DNA of 55,357 nt, taken from positions 1 to 55,357 of the forward strand of contig NBMF01000006.1 of the NCBI GenBank assembly GCA_002084825.1. Direction: 5' to 3'. Source of the DNA: Fusobacteriia bacterium 4572_74. GTDB taxonomy: Bacteria; Fusobacteriota; Fusobacteriia; Fusobacteriales; Fusobacteriaceae. The notes under the pieces were generated by a model. The model searched no databases, was not told the origin of the DNA, and was given only the letters and a program-made list of their open reading frames with translations. Positions within the stretch are counted from its first letter, which is position 1. Each line of letters begins with the position of its first letter. The translations under genes were made by a program, and so were the position numbers. Positions 7,479 through 16,942 of this stretch are shown here, in pieces.

Positions 7479-9947
7479 TTAACTATTTTTTAACTGTTTT
7501 TTAATTAAACCCTCGCTTTTTATTACGATTTCATCAATCTCTAAATCTTTGGGATATAGAGGAGGAAGAAATGTAAGATCAACATCTGTAGATTTAGGGA
7601 ATTTGCTCCCAATAGGCATAGATTTATAAGCTCCGTCGATAACAAATGGCTGAATTGGTATATTTAGAGTTTTGCTTAATATAGCAAAAGCTTTTTTAAA
7701 TTCTGTCATCTCTCCATCTCTGCTTCTAGCCCCTTCAGGAAATATAACTAGGTTTTTCCCTTGACGAAGAACCATAGCAGCAGCTTGTAAAGTTTTACTT
7801 AAGTTATTGTCTACATCTAAAAGAATTATATTCCCATGGTCAGCACCCCATTTTTTGAATGAACCTTTAAAATGTTTAGATACAGCTAAGTAATAGGTGT
7901 CTTTTAAAATTTTCTTATTTAAAGCATTGATTAAGATAAAGGCATCTAACATACTTTGGTGATTCCCTATGAAGATTGCTGGTTGATTAATTATATTTTC
8001 TAAACCACTTTTATTTATTTTAATATATCCCTTAAAAAATGGAGTTAAAATAAATTTTGTAAATTTCAAGGATACACTGGATTTAGGAATAAAGACATCG
8101 ATATCCTTATTTAATATTTTAGACCAGTTATTTTCTTTTTCTGTTATATTTACACCTTTATCATGTAAAAATTTAGATAGGTCATATAGAGTCGGATACT
8201 GTGAAAGTTCTTCTTCCATAATGGTAATATTAAATGTATTTTCTACAAATGATAATAATTCTACAAAATCCAAAGAATCCATACCTAGATCTAATTCAAA
8301 ATGATCTTTTGGTGTAGAAGATATTCCTTTTAAATTTTCTATGAATTTTTTCAATATTAGATATTCTTCTATAGTTGGCTCTGCAATTTTTTCTATGACT
8401 CTTTTTTTCTCCTCTAATAGATCTTTTAACTTAAATCTTCTAAGTTTTCCAAGTCTTGTTTTAGGCAGTTCCTCCTGCACGATCTTGATATCTAATATTT
8501 TTCTATAATTAGGAGCTTCGATATTATATGGATCTACAACATTCCATTTTATAGCTTCACTTATATTTTTTATTCCCTCTTGCTCAATAACTGAAAAATT
8601 AGGATATACAATTGCAACCAGATGACTTTTATGTTCAGTAATAGCTAATTCAGAAATTAAATTAGTTCTTTTCATAATATTATCTTCTATATCTTGTGGA
8701 TTGATATTCTTACCATTTGGAAGGACAATCATTTCTTTTTTTCTACCTACAATATAAAGGTAAGTATCTCTTATCTCTCCTAAATCTCCAGTATGAAACC
8801 AGCCATCTTTATCTATTACTTCTGCTGTAGCTTTTGGTTTATTATAGTACCCTTTCATTATATTTTTTCCACGGGCAATGATTTCACCATCATCAGCTAT
8901 TTTTAATTCAACTCCTGGGAGTGCTCCACCACAAGAGCCAGGTCTTATATCGCCATATCGGGTAAATGTAAGGATTGGAGATGTTTCCGTAAGACCATAC
9001 CCCTCTAACATTCTAAATCCTAGAGTATTAAAATCTTTGATTATTTGTGGATCTATCTTAGCACCTCCAGAAACCATAACATGCATTTCTCCACCAAATC
9101 CATCTTGTACTTTTTTAAATATCTTTCTACCAAGTTCTATATTATTTGTTTTAGCAACTATTTTAAATAGTGTTCTAGGAATAAAACTTGAATTTATTTT
9201 TTCCATTATTCCCTTATGAAACATTTCCCATAATCTAGGAACTCCTACAAATAATGTAATCTTATATTTCTGTAATGCACCTTTAATAGCGGTAGATGAG
9301 AGATCATCCAAGATGATAACTGTACCTCCGATTTTTATAGGGAGAATCAAATTTCCCATAAGTGGAAGGATATGGTGCATAGGTAAAAGAGCTAAAACTC
9401 GATCAATTTCTCGATATAAACCAACTTTAGCAATATTATCGATATTAGAAAGGAGATTGTCCATAGTGAGCATAACTCCCTTAGGATCTCCAGTAGTACC
9501 AGAGGTGTAAAGGAGTAAGACGGTACTATCTCCCATTGGAGCTTCAATATAATCTTTTTTACCTACGTATTTTTCTGGGACTTTTACTTCGTCTAAGTTG
9601 ATGATAGGGATATTGAGTCCAGATATTTTTAGTGCTTCCACAGCAACTTCTAAATTTTTATTACTGGTGTATAAATATTTTGGTTTTGCATCGGTTAAAA
9701 AATATGCGATTTCAATAGCATTACTTCCTGCATCTACATTTATAGAGATTCCTTTTCTTTCCCAAATAGAAAATATAGCATATGCGATCTCAGGTCGATT
9801 TTCTAAAAATATCAAGACCTTATCCTCTGGATGTTCTAATTTTAACATATTTGAATAATATAAAATTCTTCTCACTAATTCTTTATACGAAATTTCAGTT
9901 CCCTTGTATATAAGGGCTGGTTTGTCTCTTGAAATAATAAATTTCAT
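7479..9947 (-). CDS. Acyl-activating enzyme / ACP / acyltransferase fusion
   Basis: Three-domain protein of 822 residues. Residues 1-490 form an AMP-binding ligase with the P-loop motif LLLYTSGTTGDPKGVMLT (about 148-165), EGYGLTETSP, and GWFHTGDLG. Residues about 525-600 are an acyl-carrier domain with the phosphopantetheine serine in LGMDSLDF. Residues 630-820 form a PlsC-type acyltransferase with the HX4D box GNHQSMLDAF and FPEGARSRDG. The order (ligase-ACP-acyltransferase) suggests a fatty acid is adenylated, loaded on the built-in carrier, and passed to a lysophospholipid or similar acceptor, comparable with Aas (2-acyl-GPE acyltransferase/acyl-ACP synthetase), in which the acyltransferase comes first. 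Membrane-associated role inferred. ATG has AGGAGG. Confidence 0.85.
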   Translation of the reverse strand: MKFIISRDKPALIYKGTEISYKELVRRILYYSNMLKLEHPEDKVLIFLENRPEIAYAIFSIWERKGISINVDAGSNAIEIAYFLTDAKPKYLYTSNKNLEVAVEALKISGLNIPIINLDEVKVPEKYVGKKDYIEAPMGDSTVLLLYTSGTTGDPKGVMLTMDNLLSNIDNIAKVGLYREIDRVLALLPMHHILPLMGNLILPIKIGGTVIILDDLSSTAIKGALQKYKITLFVGVPRLWEMFHKGIMEKINSSFIPRTLFKIVAKTNNIELGRKIFKKVQDGFGGEMHVMVSGGAKIDPQIIKDFNTLGFRMLEGYGLTETSPILTFTRYGDIRPGSCGGALPGVELKIADDGEIIARGKNIMKGYYNKPKATAEVIDKDGWFHTGDLGEIRDTYLYIVGRKKEMIVLPNGKNINPQDIEDNIMKRTNLISELAITEHKSHLVAIVYPNFSVIEQEGIKNISEAIKWNVVDPYNIEAPNYRKILDIKIVQEELPKTRLGKLRRFKLKDLLEEKKRVIEKIAEPTIEEYLILKKFIENLKGISSTPKDHFELDLGMDSLDFVELLSFVENTFNITIMEEELSQYPTLYDLSKFLHDKGVNITEKENNWSKILNKDIDVFIPKSSVSLKFTKFILTPFFKGYIKINKSGLENIINQPAIFIGNHQSMLDAFILINALNKKILKDTYYLAVSKHFKGSFKKWGADHGNIILLDVDNNLSKTLQAAAMVLRQGKNLVIFPEGARSRDGEMTEFKKAFAILSKTLNIPIQPFVIDGAYKSMPIGSKFPKSTDVDLTFLPPLYPKDLEIDEIVIKSEGLIKKQLKNS

Positions 9948-10173
9948 GATATTCCTCCTAAATTTTTAATAAACATTTTAAACTATTATACTATATTTAT
10001 TGATGTAAAACAAACATGCTTAAGGAAAAATAAATACAAAGGAATTATTTCCCTTGTTTGTGGATCTAAAGGGAATTAAATATAAAATTTTTTAATTAAT
10101 TTAACAGGAAATTATAAGGAAAGAAGGTATAAACTATTATTCAAATAAAATGATTGATAAGGAGGAGCTGATC

Positions 10174-12543
10174 ATGTATGCACAAGAAAATAATAGTCAA
10201 TTAATTAATGTAGAACACATCTTGCCAGAAAATTTAACAATTTTACCAATGCTAACAAGACCAATATTTCCAAACATTATGATCCCTATAACTTTTTCAG
10301 GGGAAGTTTTTTTAAAAACTATCAAAATGGTTGAGGAAACAGAAAATAAATTATTAGGTTTAGTTTTTGTAAAGGAATTAAATCAATTTGATATTTTTAA
10401 ATCAGAGCTATATGAAGTTGGAACAATAGTAAAAATTCATAAGATAACACCTCTTTCAGCCAATACAATTCAAATAATAGTTCAAGGATTGAATAGGTTT
10501 GAACTTTTAAAAGTGGTAAAAAAAGAGCCGAATATCATTTGGAATGTGAAATATGACAAAGGTGAGGAAGGACCTCCAAATGATGAAATACGTGCTTATA
10601 TGCTAGCCATTATGTCATCTTTAAAGGAAATTTTTAAGGTTAATCCTATCCTTCAGGAAGAATTGAAATTACTGATGACACAGGTAAATTATGAAAAGCC
10701 AGGTGTACTTATGGATCTTATCACATCTATGTTAAAAATTGAGAATAAAAATCTACAAGAAGTTTTAGAAGAGTGGGATCTAGCTAAGAGAAGTAGATTA
10801 CTATTAACTATGTTGAAAAAGGAACTAGAAATATCACATCTTCAACAAAAACTCCAAAAACAAATTGAAGAAAAAGTAAGTAAACAACAAAAAGAATATT
10901 TTTTAAGAGAACAATTAAAATTGATCAAAAAAGAATTAGGAATAGAACAAGATGATAAAGAAAGCGAAGTCGAAAAAATACTACAAATACTAGAAGGGAA
11001 AACTCTAAGTGAGGAAGCGTTAAAGACCGTAGAGGAACAAATAGAAAAGTTAAAATTATTGGACAGTCATTCTCCAGAACACAATGTCGTAAGATCCTAT
11101 CTTTTAGCCATAGCAGAATTACCGTGGGGGGTCTATTCAAAAGATAGCTTGGATATAAATAAATCAAGAAAAAAACTGGATGAAGATCACTATGGATTAC
11201 AGGATGTTAAAAACAGTATATTAGAATTTATTAGTACCATTATGAAAACTGGGACTGTAAGTGGAGCAATCCTTTGTTTAGTAGGACCTCCAGGGGTAGG
11301 GAAAACTTCCATTGGAAAATCAATCGCAAATGCATTAAACCGTGAATTTTTTAGATTTTCTGTAGGTGGGATGAAGGATGAAGCAGAGATTAAAGGTCAT
11401 AGAAGAACTTATATTGGTGCTATGCCAGGGAAGATATTACAGGCTATAAAGAAAGTCGGAACGTCAAATCCAATAATAATGTTAGATGAAATAGATAAAA
11501 TAGGAAATAGTTATCAAGGGGATCCAGCATCGGCTCTCTTAGAGGTATTAGATCCAGAACAAAATGTTGAATTTCTAGATCATTATTTGGATGTAAGATT
11601 TGATCTTTCTAAAATTTTATTTATAACTACAGCCAATCAGTTAGATACTATTCCTAGACCACTTTTGGACAGGATGGAAGTAATTCAACTGCCTGGATAT
11701 ATATTAGAAGAAAAAGAAGAGATAGCAAAAAAATATTTAATTCCACATCAAATGAAACAACATGGATTAACAAAAAAAGAGATATCAATAACAGCTTCAA
11801 CACTGAGAGAAATTATTGATAAATATGCTAGAGAAGCTGGAGTAAGGGGACTAGAAAAGAATATTAAAAAGATTATGAGAAAAGCTACACTGAAGATAGC
11901 CGAAGGGGAAGATAAAAAAATAAATGTAAATAAAAAAAATATGGAAGAATTTTTAGGTAAACCAATCTTTACTACTGAAGAACTATATAATAAAAACATT
12001 CCTGGAGTTACACTAGGGTTAGCTTGGACATCTATGGGTGGAGTTACCTTATATATAGAGGCAAGAATTATTGGTCATCAAGGTGGATTTAAACAAACAG
12101 GTCAATTAGGAGATGTAATGAAAGAATCTTCAATTATTGCTTATTCATACGTTAAATCTTTAATGTGTAAAGAAGATTGTGATAAAGATAAAAAAGACTT
12201 CTTTGATAAACATAGTATCCATCTTCATGTACCTGAAGGTGCTACACCGAAAGATGGACCATCTGCCGGTGTAACTATGGCACTTGCACTATATTCACTT
12301 GCTAAAAATAAACCAATTAAAAACAATATAGCTATGACTGGTGAAATTACTTTAACTGGAAAAATATTACCTATTGGAGGAGTAAGAGAAAAAACAATAG
12401 CTGCAAGAAGAGTAGGAATAGATACGTTATTAATTCCTAAAGATAATAAAAATGATTTTGAAAGACTGCCTGATTATATAAAAAAAGGAATTACAGTGCA
12501 TTATGCTGATTATTTTGAAGATATTTTAAAAATAGTATTTTAA
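10174..12543 (+). CDS. lon: ATP-dependent protease Lon
   Basis: Cytosolic AAA+ serine protease that degrades misfolded and regulatory proteins, 789 residues. N-terminal substrate domain (LPMLTRPIFPNIMIPITF), coiled-coil middle, Walker A GPPGVGKT (371-378), Walker B IIMLDEID, and the C-terminal protease with catalytic Ser697 in PKDGPSAG and Lys740 in GGVREK. Start chosen at 10174 because AAGGAGG (10159-10165) sits eight bases upstream; an in-frame ATG at 10150 lacks an SD. Single gene; no CIRCE element was found upstream. Confidence 0.95.
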   Translation: MYAQENNSQLINVEHILPENLTILPMLTRPIFPNIMIPITFSGEVFLKTIKMVEETENKLLGLVFVKELNQFDIFKSELYEVGTIVKIHKITPLSANTIQIIVQGLNRFELLKVVKKEPNIIWNVKYDKGEEGPPNDEIRAYMLAIMSSLKEIFKVNPILQEELKLLMTQVNYEKPGVLMDLITSMLKIENKNLQEVLEEWDLAKRSRLLLTMLKKELEISHLQQKLQKQIEEKVSKQQKEYFLREQLKLIKKELGIEQDDKESEVEKILQILEGKTLSEEALKTVEEQIEKLKLLDSHSPEHNVVRSYLLAIAELPWGVYSKDSLDINKSRKKLDEDHYGLQDVKNSILEFISTIMKTGTVSGAILCLVGPPGVGKTSIGKSIANALNREFFRFSVGGMKDEAEIKGHRRTYIGAMPGKILQAIKKVGTSNPIIMLDEIDKIGNSYQGDPASALLEVLDPEQNVEFLDHYLDVRFDLSKILFITTANQLDTIPRPLLDRMEVIQLPGYILEEKEEIAKKYLIPHQMKQHGLTKKEISITASTLREIIDKYAREAGVRGLEKNIKKIMRKATLKIAEGEDKKINVNKKNMEEFLGKPIFTTEELYNKNIPGVTLGLAWTSMGGVTLYIEARIIGHQGGFKQTGQLGDVMKESSIIAYSYVKSLMCKEDCDKDKKDFFDKHSIHLHVPEGATPKDGPSAGVTMALALYSLAKNKPIKNNIAMTGEITLTGKILPIGGVREKTIAARRVGIDTLLIPKDNKNDFERLPDYIKKGITVHYADYFEDILKIVF

Positions 12544-12684
12544 AATATTAATGTAATGAAATTAGTATTGATTTTTTCTTTAGCTCACATACAAGTCCGA
12601 TAATTATAGATTATAAAATATTATTATTATTTATAAAAAAATATGATATAATAATATCATTATATAATAAGTGGAGGTTAAATA

Positions 12685-12981
12685 ATGATATTAATTGAAG
12701 AAAAATTAAGAAAATATATGACTAAAAAAAATCTTAATGTTATAAAAGTTTCTGTTGAAATTGCTCAAGGTGGCTGATGTGCTGGAATGCAAACGCTTCA
12801 GGTTGAAGCAATAAAAGAGATGGAAAATCAAAATGGATTTACAAAATATGACATAGATGGTTTGGATGTATATATCTATGATGGTTTGGAATTGACAGAT
12901 GAAGTAGAGATAAGATATTTATATTCAATACCTATGATAGGAACAGTTCTGACTGCTCGTGGAATAAGAATAAAAGATTAA
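12685..12981 (+). CDS. HesB-like small selenoprotein (CC/Se motif family), Sec31
   Basis: A 98-residue protein read through an in-frame TGA at codon 31 (12775-12777). ATG 12685 has a GGAGG eight bases upstream (12672-12676). The region before the TGA (MILIEEKLRKYM, then VSVEIAQGG) and the part after it (CAGMQTLQVEAI, then VEIRYLYSIPMIGTVL) form one continuous protein around a GG-Sec-C-A-G motif. This matches HesB-like small proteins in which a CC pair has Cys or Sec first. A SECIS-like hairpin follows the TGA. Starting at the ATG at 12787 would drop the SD, the first third of the protein and the Sec-Cys motif. Function of the family is unknown; thiol/selenol redox or metal handling is plausible. 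It has its own terminator. Confidence 0.85.
12778..12810 (+). promoter_or_regulatory. Bacterial SECIS-like element
   Basis: Directly after the TGA (12775-12777) a hairpin GCTTCA-GGT-TGAAGC forms at 12795-12809: six perfect pairs with a GGU loop 23-25 bases past the UGA. This is the place and loop type (G and U in the apex) expected for SelB-bound bacterial SECIS elements. Confidence 0.7.
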
Positions 12982-12987
12982 AAAATG

Positions 12988-13019
12988 AGGCTGGCCCAAA
13001 AGGGTCAAGCCTTTTTTTT
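12988..13019 (+). terminator. Terminator of the selenoprotein gene
   Basis: Stem AGGCTGGCCC/GGGTCAAGCCT (one bulge, one A-C mismatch), loop AAAA, then eight T on the plus strand, seven bases past the stop. Confidence 0.85.
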
Positions 13020-13207
13020 ATTACTTGTATTATACAATGAAAAAGAATAGAAGAATAGTTACTTTAAAAAGAAGGATTACAGGATAATAAAAGTAAAATA
13101 AATGTATAATCTGTAGCTCTCTATGACGGCGGATGAGCTTGTTCGTTACATACAATTAATTGTTTAATGTTTTTTTATTATCATTTCAATATGAGGAGGA
13201 ATAAAAA

Positions 13208-14416
13208 ATGAATAAATACAATAAAATTAAAATCTTCGTGGGTATTACCAGAAGTGTATTTATATTAGGATTAGTTAGTTTATTTACTGATTTTTCAAGC
13301 CAGATGATCTTTCCGTTAATTCCTTTATTCTTAACTACTGTTTTGGGTGCTGGCGCTTATGTGGTTGGTATCGTTGAAGGTGCAGCAGAAACAACTGCTT
13401 CTTTATTACAAGTTATATCCGGCTATTGGTCTGATAAAATAAAAAAAAGGAAACCTTTTGTTTTGTTTGGCTATTCTCTGTCGGCTATAACAAAACCTTT
13501 ATTCGCCTTTGCCAATGTTTGGTCTTTTGTTCTTTTAGTCAGAATAATAGAAAGAATCGGTAAAGGACTCAGAAATGCTCCAAGGGATGCGATTGTGGCT
13601 GAATCTTGTGATGAGGGGATGAGGGGAAAGGCGTATGGGTTTCATCGAGCTATGGATGGGATTGGATCAGTTTTAGGAGCAATCCTTGCTTTTCTTCTTC
13701 TTCCAGTTTTAGGGTATAAAAATATCTTTCTATTTGCTTTTATACCAGGGGCAATTGCAGTGTTTATTATTTTATTTATCAAAGAAACGAATACTCCAAC
13801 AATAACAAAAGAAAAAGAAATTTCCTTTAAGCTAAGTTTTAAAGAATTGCCTTGGGATTTGAAATTTTTTATTGTCATTTCCTCAATATTTGCATTGGGA
13901 CATTTTGGATATGCCTTTCTCCTATTAAGGGCTAAGGATATAGGGATAGCTGATAATACGGTAATCCTTCTTTATGTCATTTTTTATGTTGTTTACACTA
14001 TTTGTGTAATACCTTCAGGAATATTGTCAGATAAAATTGGAAGAAAACCGGTTTTGATGATAGGTTATTTGATATTTGCAATAACTTCTTTTGGTTTAAT
14101 GTTTGCATTAAATATTTACAGTATTCTGTTATTATTTATAATCTATGGAATATTCTATGCCCTGATAGATGGTGTTCAAAGAGCATTTGTAGTGGATTTA
14201 GCACCAAAACATCTAAAAGCAACAGCATTAGGAACATATCACACAGCAATAGGTCTGGTAGCTCTTCCAGGTAAATTTATTGCTGGCTTGCTGTGGGATA
14301 AAATAAATCCAGAAACAACATTTTTGTATGGACTTATACTGACAATAATTTCAATGATTCTATTTATATTTTTAAAGGACAAAACAAATCATGAAAAAAT
14401 GGGGAGAAGATATTAA
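13208..14416 (+). CDS. MFS transporter
   Basis: Major facilitator protein of 402 residues with about twelve hydrophobic helices, in the inner membrane. The cytoplasmic loop between helices 2 and 3 has the MFS signature (GYWSDKIKKRKP), repeated in the second half as GILSDKIGRKPVL; helix 4-5 has RIGKGLRNAPRDAIVAES. The RIGKGxRxxPRDA stretch is common in poorly characterised bacterial and archaeal MFS efflux permeases. Substrate unknown. Strong SD (GAGGAGG). The 188-base upstream spacer includes a patch richer in GC (13123-13147) unlike its surroundings, so lateral acquisition is possible but unproven. Confidence 0.88.
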   Translation: MNKYNKIKIFVGITRSVFILGLVSLFTDFSSQMIFPLIPLFLTTVLGAGAYVVGIVEGAAETTASLLQVISGYWSDKIKKRKPFVLFGYSLSAITKPLFAFANVWSFVLLVRIIERIGKGLRNAPRDAIVAESCDEGMRGKAYGFHRAMDGIGSVLGAILAFLLLPVLGYKNIFLFAFIPGAIAVFIILFIKETNTPTITKEKEISFKLSFKELPWDLKFFIVISSIFALGHFGYAFLLLRAKDIGIADNTVILLYVIFYVVYTICVIPSGILSDKIGRKPVLMIGYLIFAITSFGLMFALNIYSILLLFIIYGIFYALIDGVQRAFVVDLAPKHLKATALGTYHTAIGLVALPGKFIAGLLWDKINPETTFLYGLILTIISMILFIFLKDKTNHEKMGRRY

Positions 14417-14563
14417 ATTTAATTGTTGATAAATACCTGTAGTGTTATGTAAAAAAATGATAAAAAAACGCAAGTCGATGGATTAAGTCAAAATGTCTTT
14501 TAGGATATATATAAATAAATGTGAAACGGTAGTTTTATAATCCCAGTTCACCAAGGAGGAATT

Positions 14564-15385
14564 ATGGGAAAAAAATTAGAAAAAAAAGATATAGTCTTAA
14601 AAAAACGGGATCTGGAAGGATATAAAGGGGATTATGGGCATGTGATAGTAATAGGGGGAAGTCAGGGATTTACAGGAGCCCCTGTAATTACAGCTAATTC
14701 AGCAGTGAGGTCAGGAGCAGGTCTTGTAACTCTTTGCATAGAAGATAAGATAGAAAATGTGGTAGTGTCCAACCTTTTGGAAGCCATGAGCTGTGTTTTT
14801 TCAAATGAAACTAAAATAAAAGAATTATTAAAAAATGCTGCAGTAATAGCCTTAGGTCCAGGAATGGGAAAGAAAAAAACATTAGATATCTTAAAATATA
14901 CTTTAGATAATTCTACCTGTCCCTTGGTAATAGATGCAGATGGGATAAATGTATTACATGGAAATATGGAATTATTGAGAGGGAAAAAAGTGGTTTTAAC
15001 TCCTCATTTGGGAGAATTTTCAAGGCTCACAGGATTAGATATAGAAGAAATAAAAAAAGATAGATTAAACATAGTTAAAAAATTTGCTCAAAGTCATGAT
15101 GTGATTTTACTTTTAAAAGGACATAGAACTCTTATCACCGATGGGAGGGAGGTATATATAAATACAAGCGGAAATCCTGTCATGGCAAATGGAGGTATGG
15201 GTGATTCTCTTACAGGGATAATCGCTTCCTTAATAGCACAGGGATATGATGTATTAGAAGCTGCCTGTATAGGGACTTATATTCATGGTTTTATAGGGGA
15301 TGAATTATCTAAAGAAAGGTTTTGTATTACAGCAAGGGATATAATAGAACACCTTCCTATATATATGAAAAAATTCCAAAAATAA
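14564..15385 (+). CDS. nnrD: ADP-dependent NAD(P)H-hydrate dehydratase
   Basis: Repair enzyme of 273 residues that restores hydrated NADH or NADPH to the normal cofactor using ADP. Ribokinase-like fold: N-terminal GDYGHVIVIGGSQGFTGAP, middle AVIALGPGMGKKK and LVIDADGIN, TPHLGEFSRL, and the catalytic NGGMGDSLTGI near residue 208. Many bacteria fuse it to an epimerase (NnrE) domain; here only the dehydratase half is present. Start ATG 14564 has AAGGAGG. No operon partner is visible, with a poorly formed GGDEF gene following. Confidence 0.92.
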   Translation: MGKKLEKKDIVLKKRDLEGYKGDYGHVIVIGGSQGFTGAPVITANSAVRSGAGLVTLCIEDKIENVVVSNLLEAMSCVFSNETKIKELLKNAAVIALGPGMGKKKTLDILKYTLDNSTCPLVIDADGINVLHGNMELLRGKKVVLTPHLGEFSRLTGLDIEEIKKDRLNIVKKFAQSHDVILLLKGHRTLITDGREVYINTSGNPVMANGGMGDSLTGIIASLIAQGYDVLEAACIGTYIHGFIGDELSKERFCITARDIIEHLPIYMKKFQK

Positions 15386-15450
15386 GGGCTGTTAATTTAG
15401 TAAAAATGCTATTCTCACATTGTTTTTTTCACATATAAGTTTTTATATTT

Positions 15451-16887
15451 ATGTTTGTTTATTTAAAAAAATCAATAGATACAGATTATAAAAATTTAGA
15501 AATTATTAGATCAAAATCTGTATATCATTTGATAGACAATGAGTTTAAAGGAATGTATAAAAATTTAGAAAAAACGAATATTGATTGGAGTAAGTGGGAT
15601 GATACATATGAATTTATAGGAGGAGATGATAACACAAGAAAAACATTTATAAAGAGTAATTTAAATTTGGGAATATTGTCTGATTTAAATTTAGATTTTA
15701 TTATTTTTGTAGATGGTTCTGGAAAAATTTTATACAAGCAAGGTTATGATAATTTTAATAATAATAAAATTCCTGTTAAAGAAATTAAGATGATAACAAA
15801 AAAAACATCTAATTATGTAGAGAAAACAGGGATGCTGATTGGAGATAATAATAAAGTCTTTATTTTTTCTAATTTAAAAATAACTGATAGCAAAAATGTA
15901 AAAAAATCAAATGGTAATTTAATAATGGGTTATTTTTTAAATAAAAATAGGGTCGCATCTATTGAAAAAAAATTAGGAATTCAACTTAATATGGCAAGTA
16001 TTTCTAATAGATTAGAAATCCCATATGAAGTTAAGGTGGGTAAGGATAAAATATATAATAAGATATATATTTCAACTCTCTCAGGGAGAAGTGTTGCTTT
16101 TAATAATCAAAGGAATGCTGATATATTGATCCTGGGGAAGAAAAATGTAAAAAAATATGTAGTTATGTTATTTATTAATTTTATAATTTTAGTGTTTGCT
16201 ATTTATATCTTTATGGAGCATTTTATAGTAAAAAGATTAAGAAAAATGGATTATTCAGTAAGGGAAATCATAGAATGTCAGGATTTAAGAAAACGTCTTA
16301 AAGTTAAAGGTAGAGATGAAATTGATAATTTAGGAAAAAATATAAATAATTTATTGGAAGGTCTTGAGATTACGAAGGAAAGATTATATAGCTTGGCTAC
16401 TTATGATGTGATGACTGGAATTTTAAACAGATATGCAGGATTGGAAAAATTGGAGGGGAATTTTAAACGGGCTAAAAATAATAATGAAGTTTTTACAATA
16501 GCTTTTGTAGATATAAATGATTTGAAATATGTAAATGATAGATACTCCCATGAAGAGGGAGACAAATTGATTAAGAACATTGTTGAAATTATAAAAAAAC
16601 ATTTAGAGTTAGAAGATATTTTTTTAAGATTTGGAGGAGATGAATTTATTTTAGGATTTAATAGATTAAACTTATTAGAGATACGTCTATTATTTAATGA
16701 AATTGAAGAAAATTTGGAAAGTTACAATAATAAATCCAAAAAAGAATACACACACAGTATTAGTGTAGGGATAGTAGAATGCCGAGAAAATAAAACTTTA
16801 GATGAATTTATCAATATAGCCGATATCAATATGTATGAAAATAAAAAATATAAAAAGAAATTTCCTGAAAGAAAATATGTAAGATAA
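15451..16887 (+). CDS. CHASE4-HAMP-GGDEF diguanylate cyclase, N terminus missing
   Basis: Protein of 478 residues. Residues about 10-210 resemble the extracytoplasmic CHASE4 sensor (WSKWDDTYEFI), residues 230-252 form one membrane helix (VVMLFINFIILVFAIYIF), then HAMP, then GGDEF at 312-470. The active-site loop RFGGDEF (GGDEF at 395-399) is intact, so it could make cyclic di-GMP; no RxxD inhibitory site precedes it. A CHASE4 sensor needs a first membrane helix, but here only MFVYL remains. ATG 15451 has no SD. An ATG 45 bases upstream (15406) is in frame but a TAA (15436-15438) lies between. So the 5' end is probably damaged, or the start is unusual. Confidence 0.75.
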   Translation: MFVYLKKSIDTDYKNLEIIRSKSVYHLIDNEFKGMYKNLEKTNIDWSKWDDTYEFIGGDDNTRKTFIKSNLNLGILSDLNLDFIIFVDGSGKILYKQGYDNFNNNKIPVKEIKMITKKTSNYVEKTGMLIGDNNKVFIFSNLKITDSKNVKKSNGNLIMGYFLNKNRVASIEKKLGIQLNMASISNRLEIPYEVKVGKDKIYNKIYISTLSGRSVAFNNQRNADILILGKKNVKKYVVMLFINFIILVFAIYIFMEHFIVKRLRKMDYSVREIIECQDLRKRLKVKGRDEIDNLGKNINNLLEGLEITKERLYSLATYDVMTGILNRYAGLEKLEGNFKRAKNNNEVFTIAFVDINDLKYVNDRYSHEEGDKLIKNIVEIIKKHLELEDIFLRFGGDEFILGFNRLNLLEIRLLFNEIEENLESYNNKSKKEYTHSISVGIVECRENKTLDEFINIADINMYENKKYKKKFPERKYVR

Positions 16888-16890
16888 ATT

Positions 16891-16931
16891 AAAAAAAGAG
16901 GCTTAATCCTTTTGGGGTTAACCTCTTTTTT
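16891..16931. terminator. Shared terminator between the GGDEF gene and pyrB
   Basis: Stem from GAGGCTTAATCC to GGGGTTAACCTC (one bulge), flanked by an A run on the left and T run on the right, between convergent genes. It can end transcription from both sides. Confidence 0.75.
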
Positions 16932-16942
16932 ATGGAAATAAA

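Noticed and set aside
12787-12981. Independent 64-residue protein starting at ATG 12787
   Set aside because: That ATG has no SD and lies inside the SECIS-like region; the SD and ATG at 12672-12687 give a continuous 98-residue selenoprotein.
13020-13207. Short ORF MTADELVRYIQLIV near 13120-13165 as a gene
   Set aside because: Fourteen codons without an SD; noted only as a compositionally odd patch before the MFS gene.
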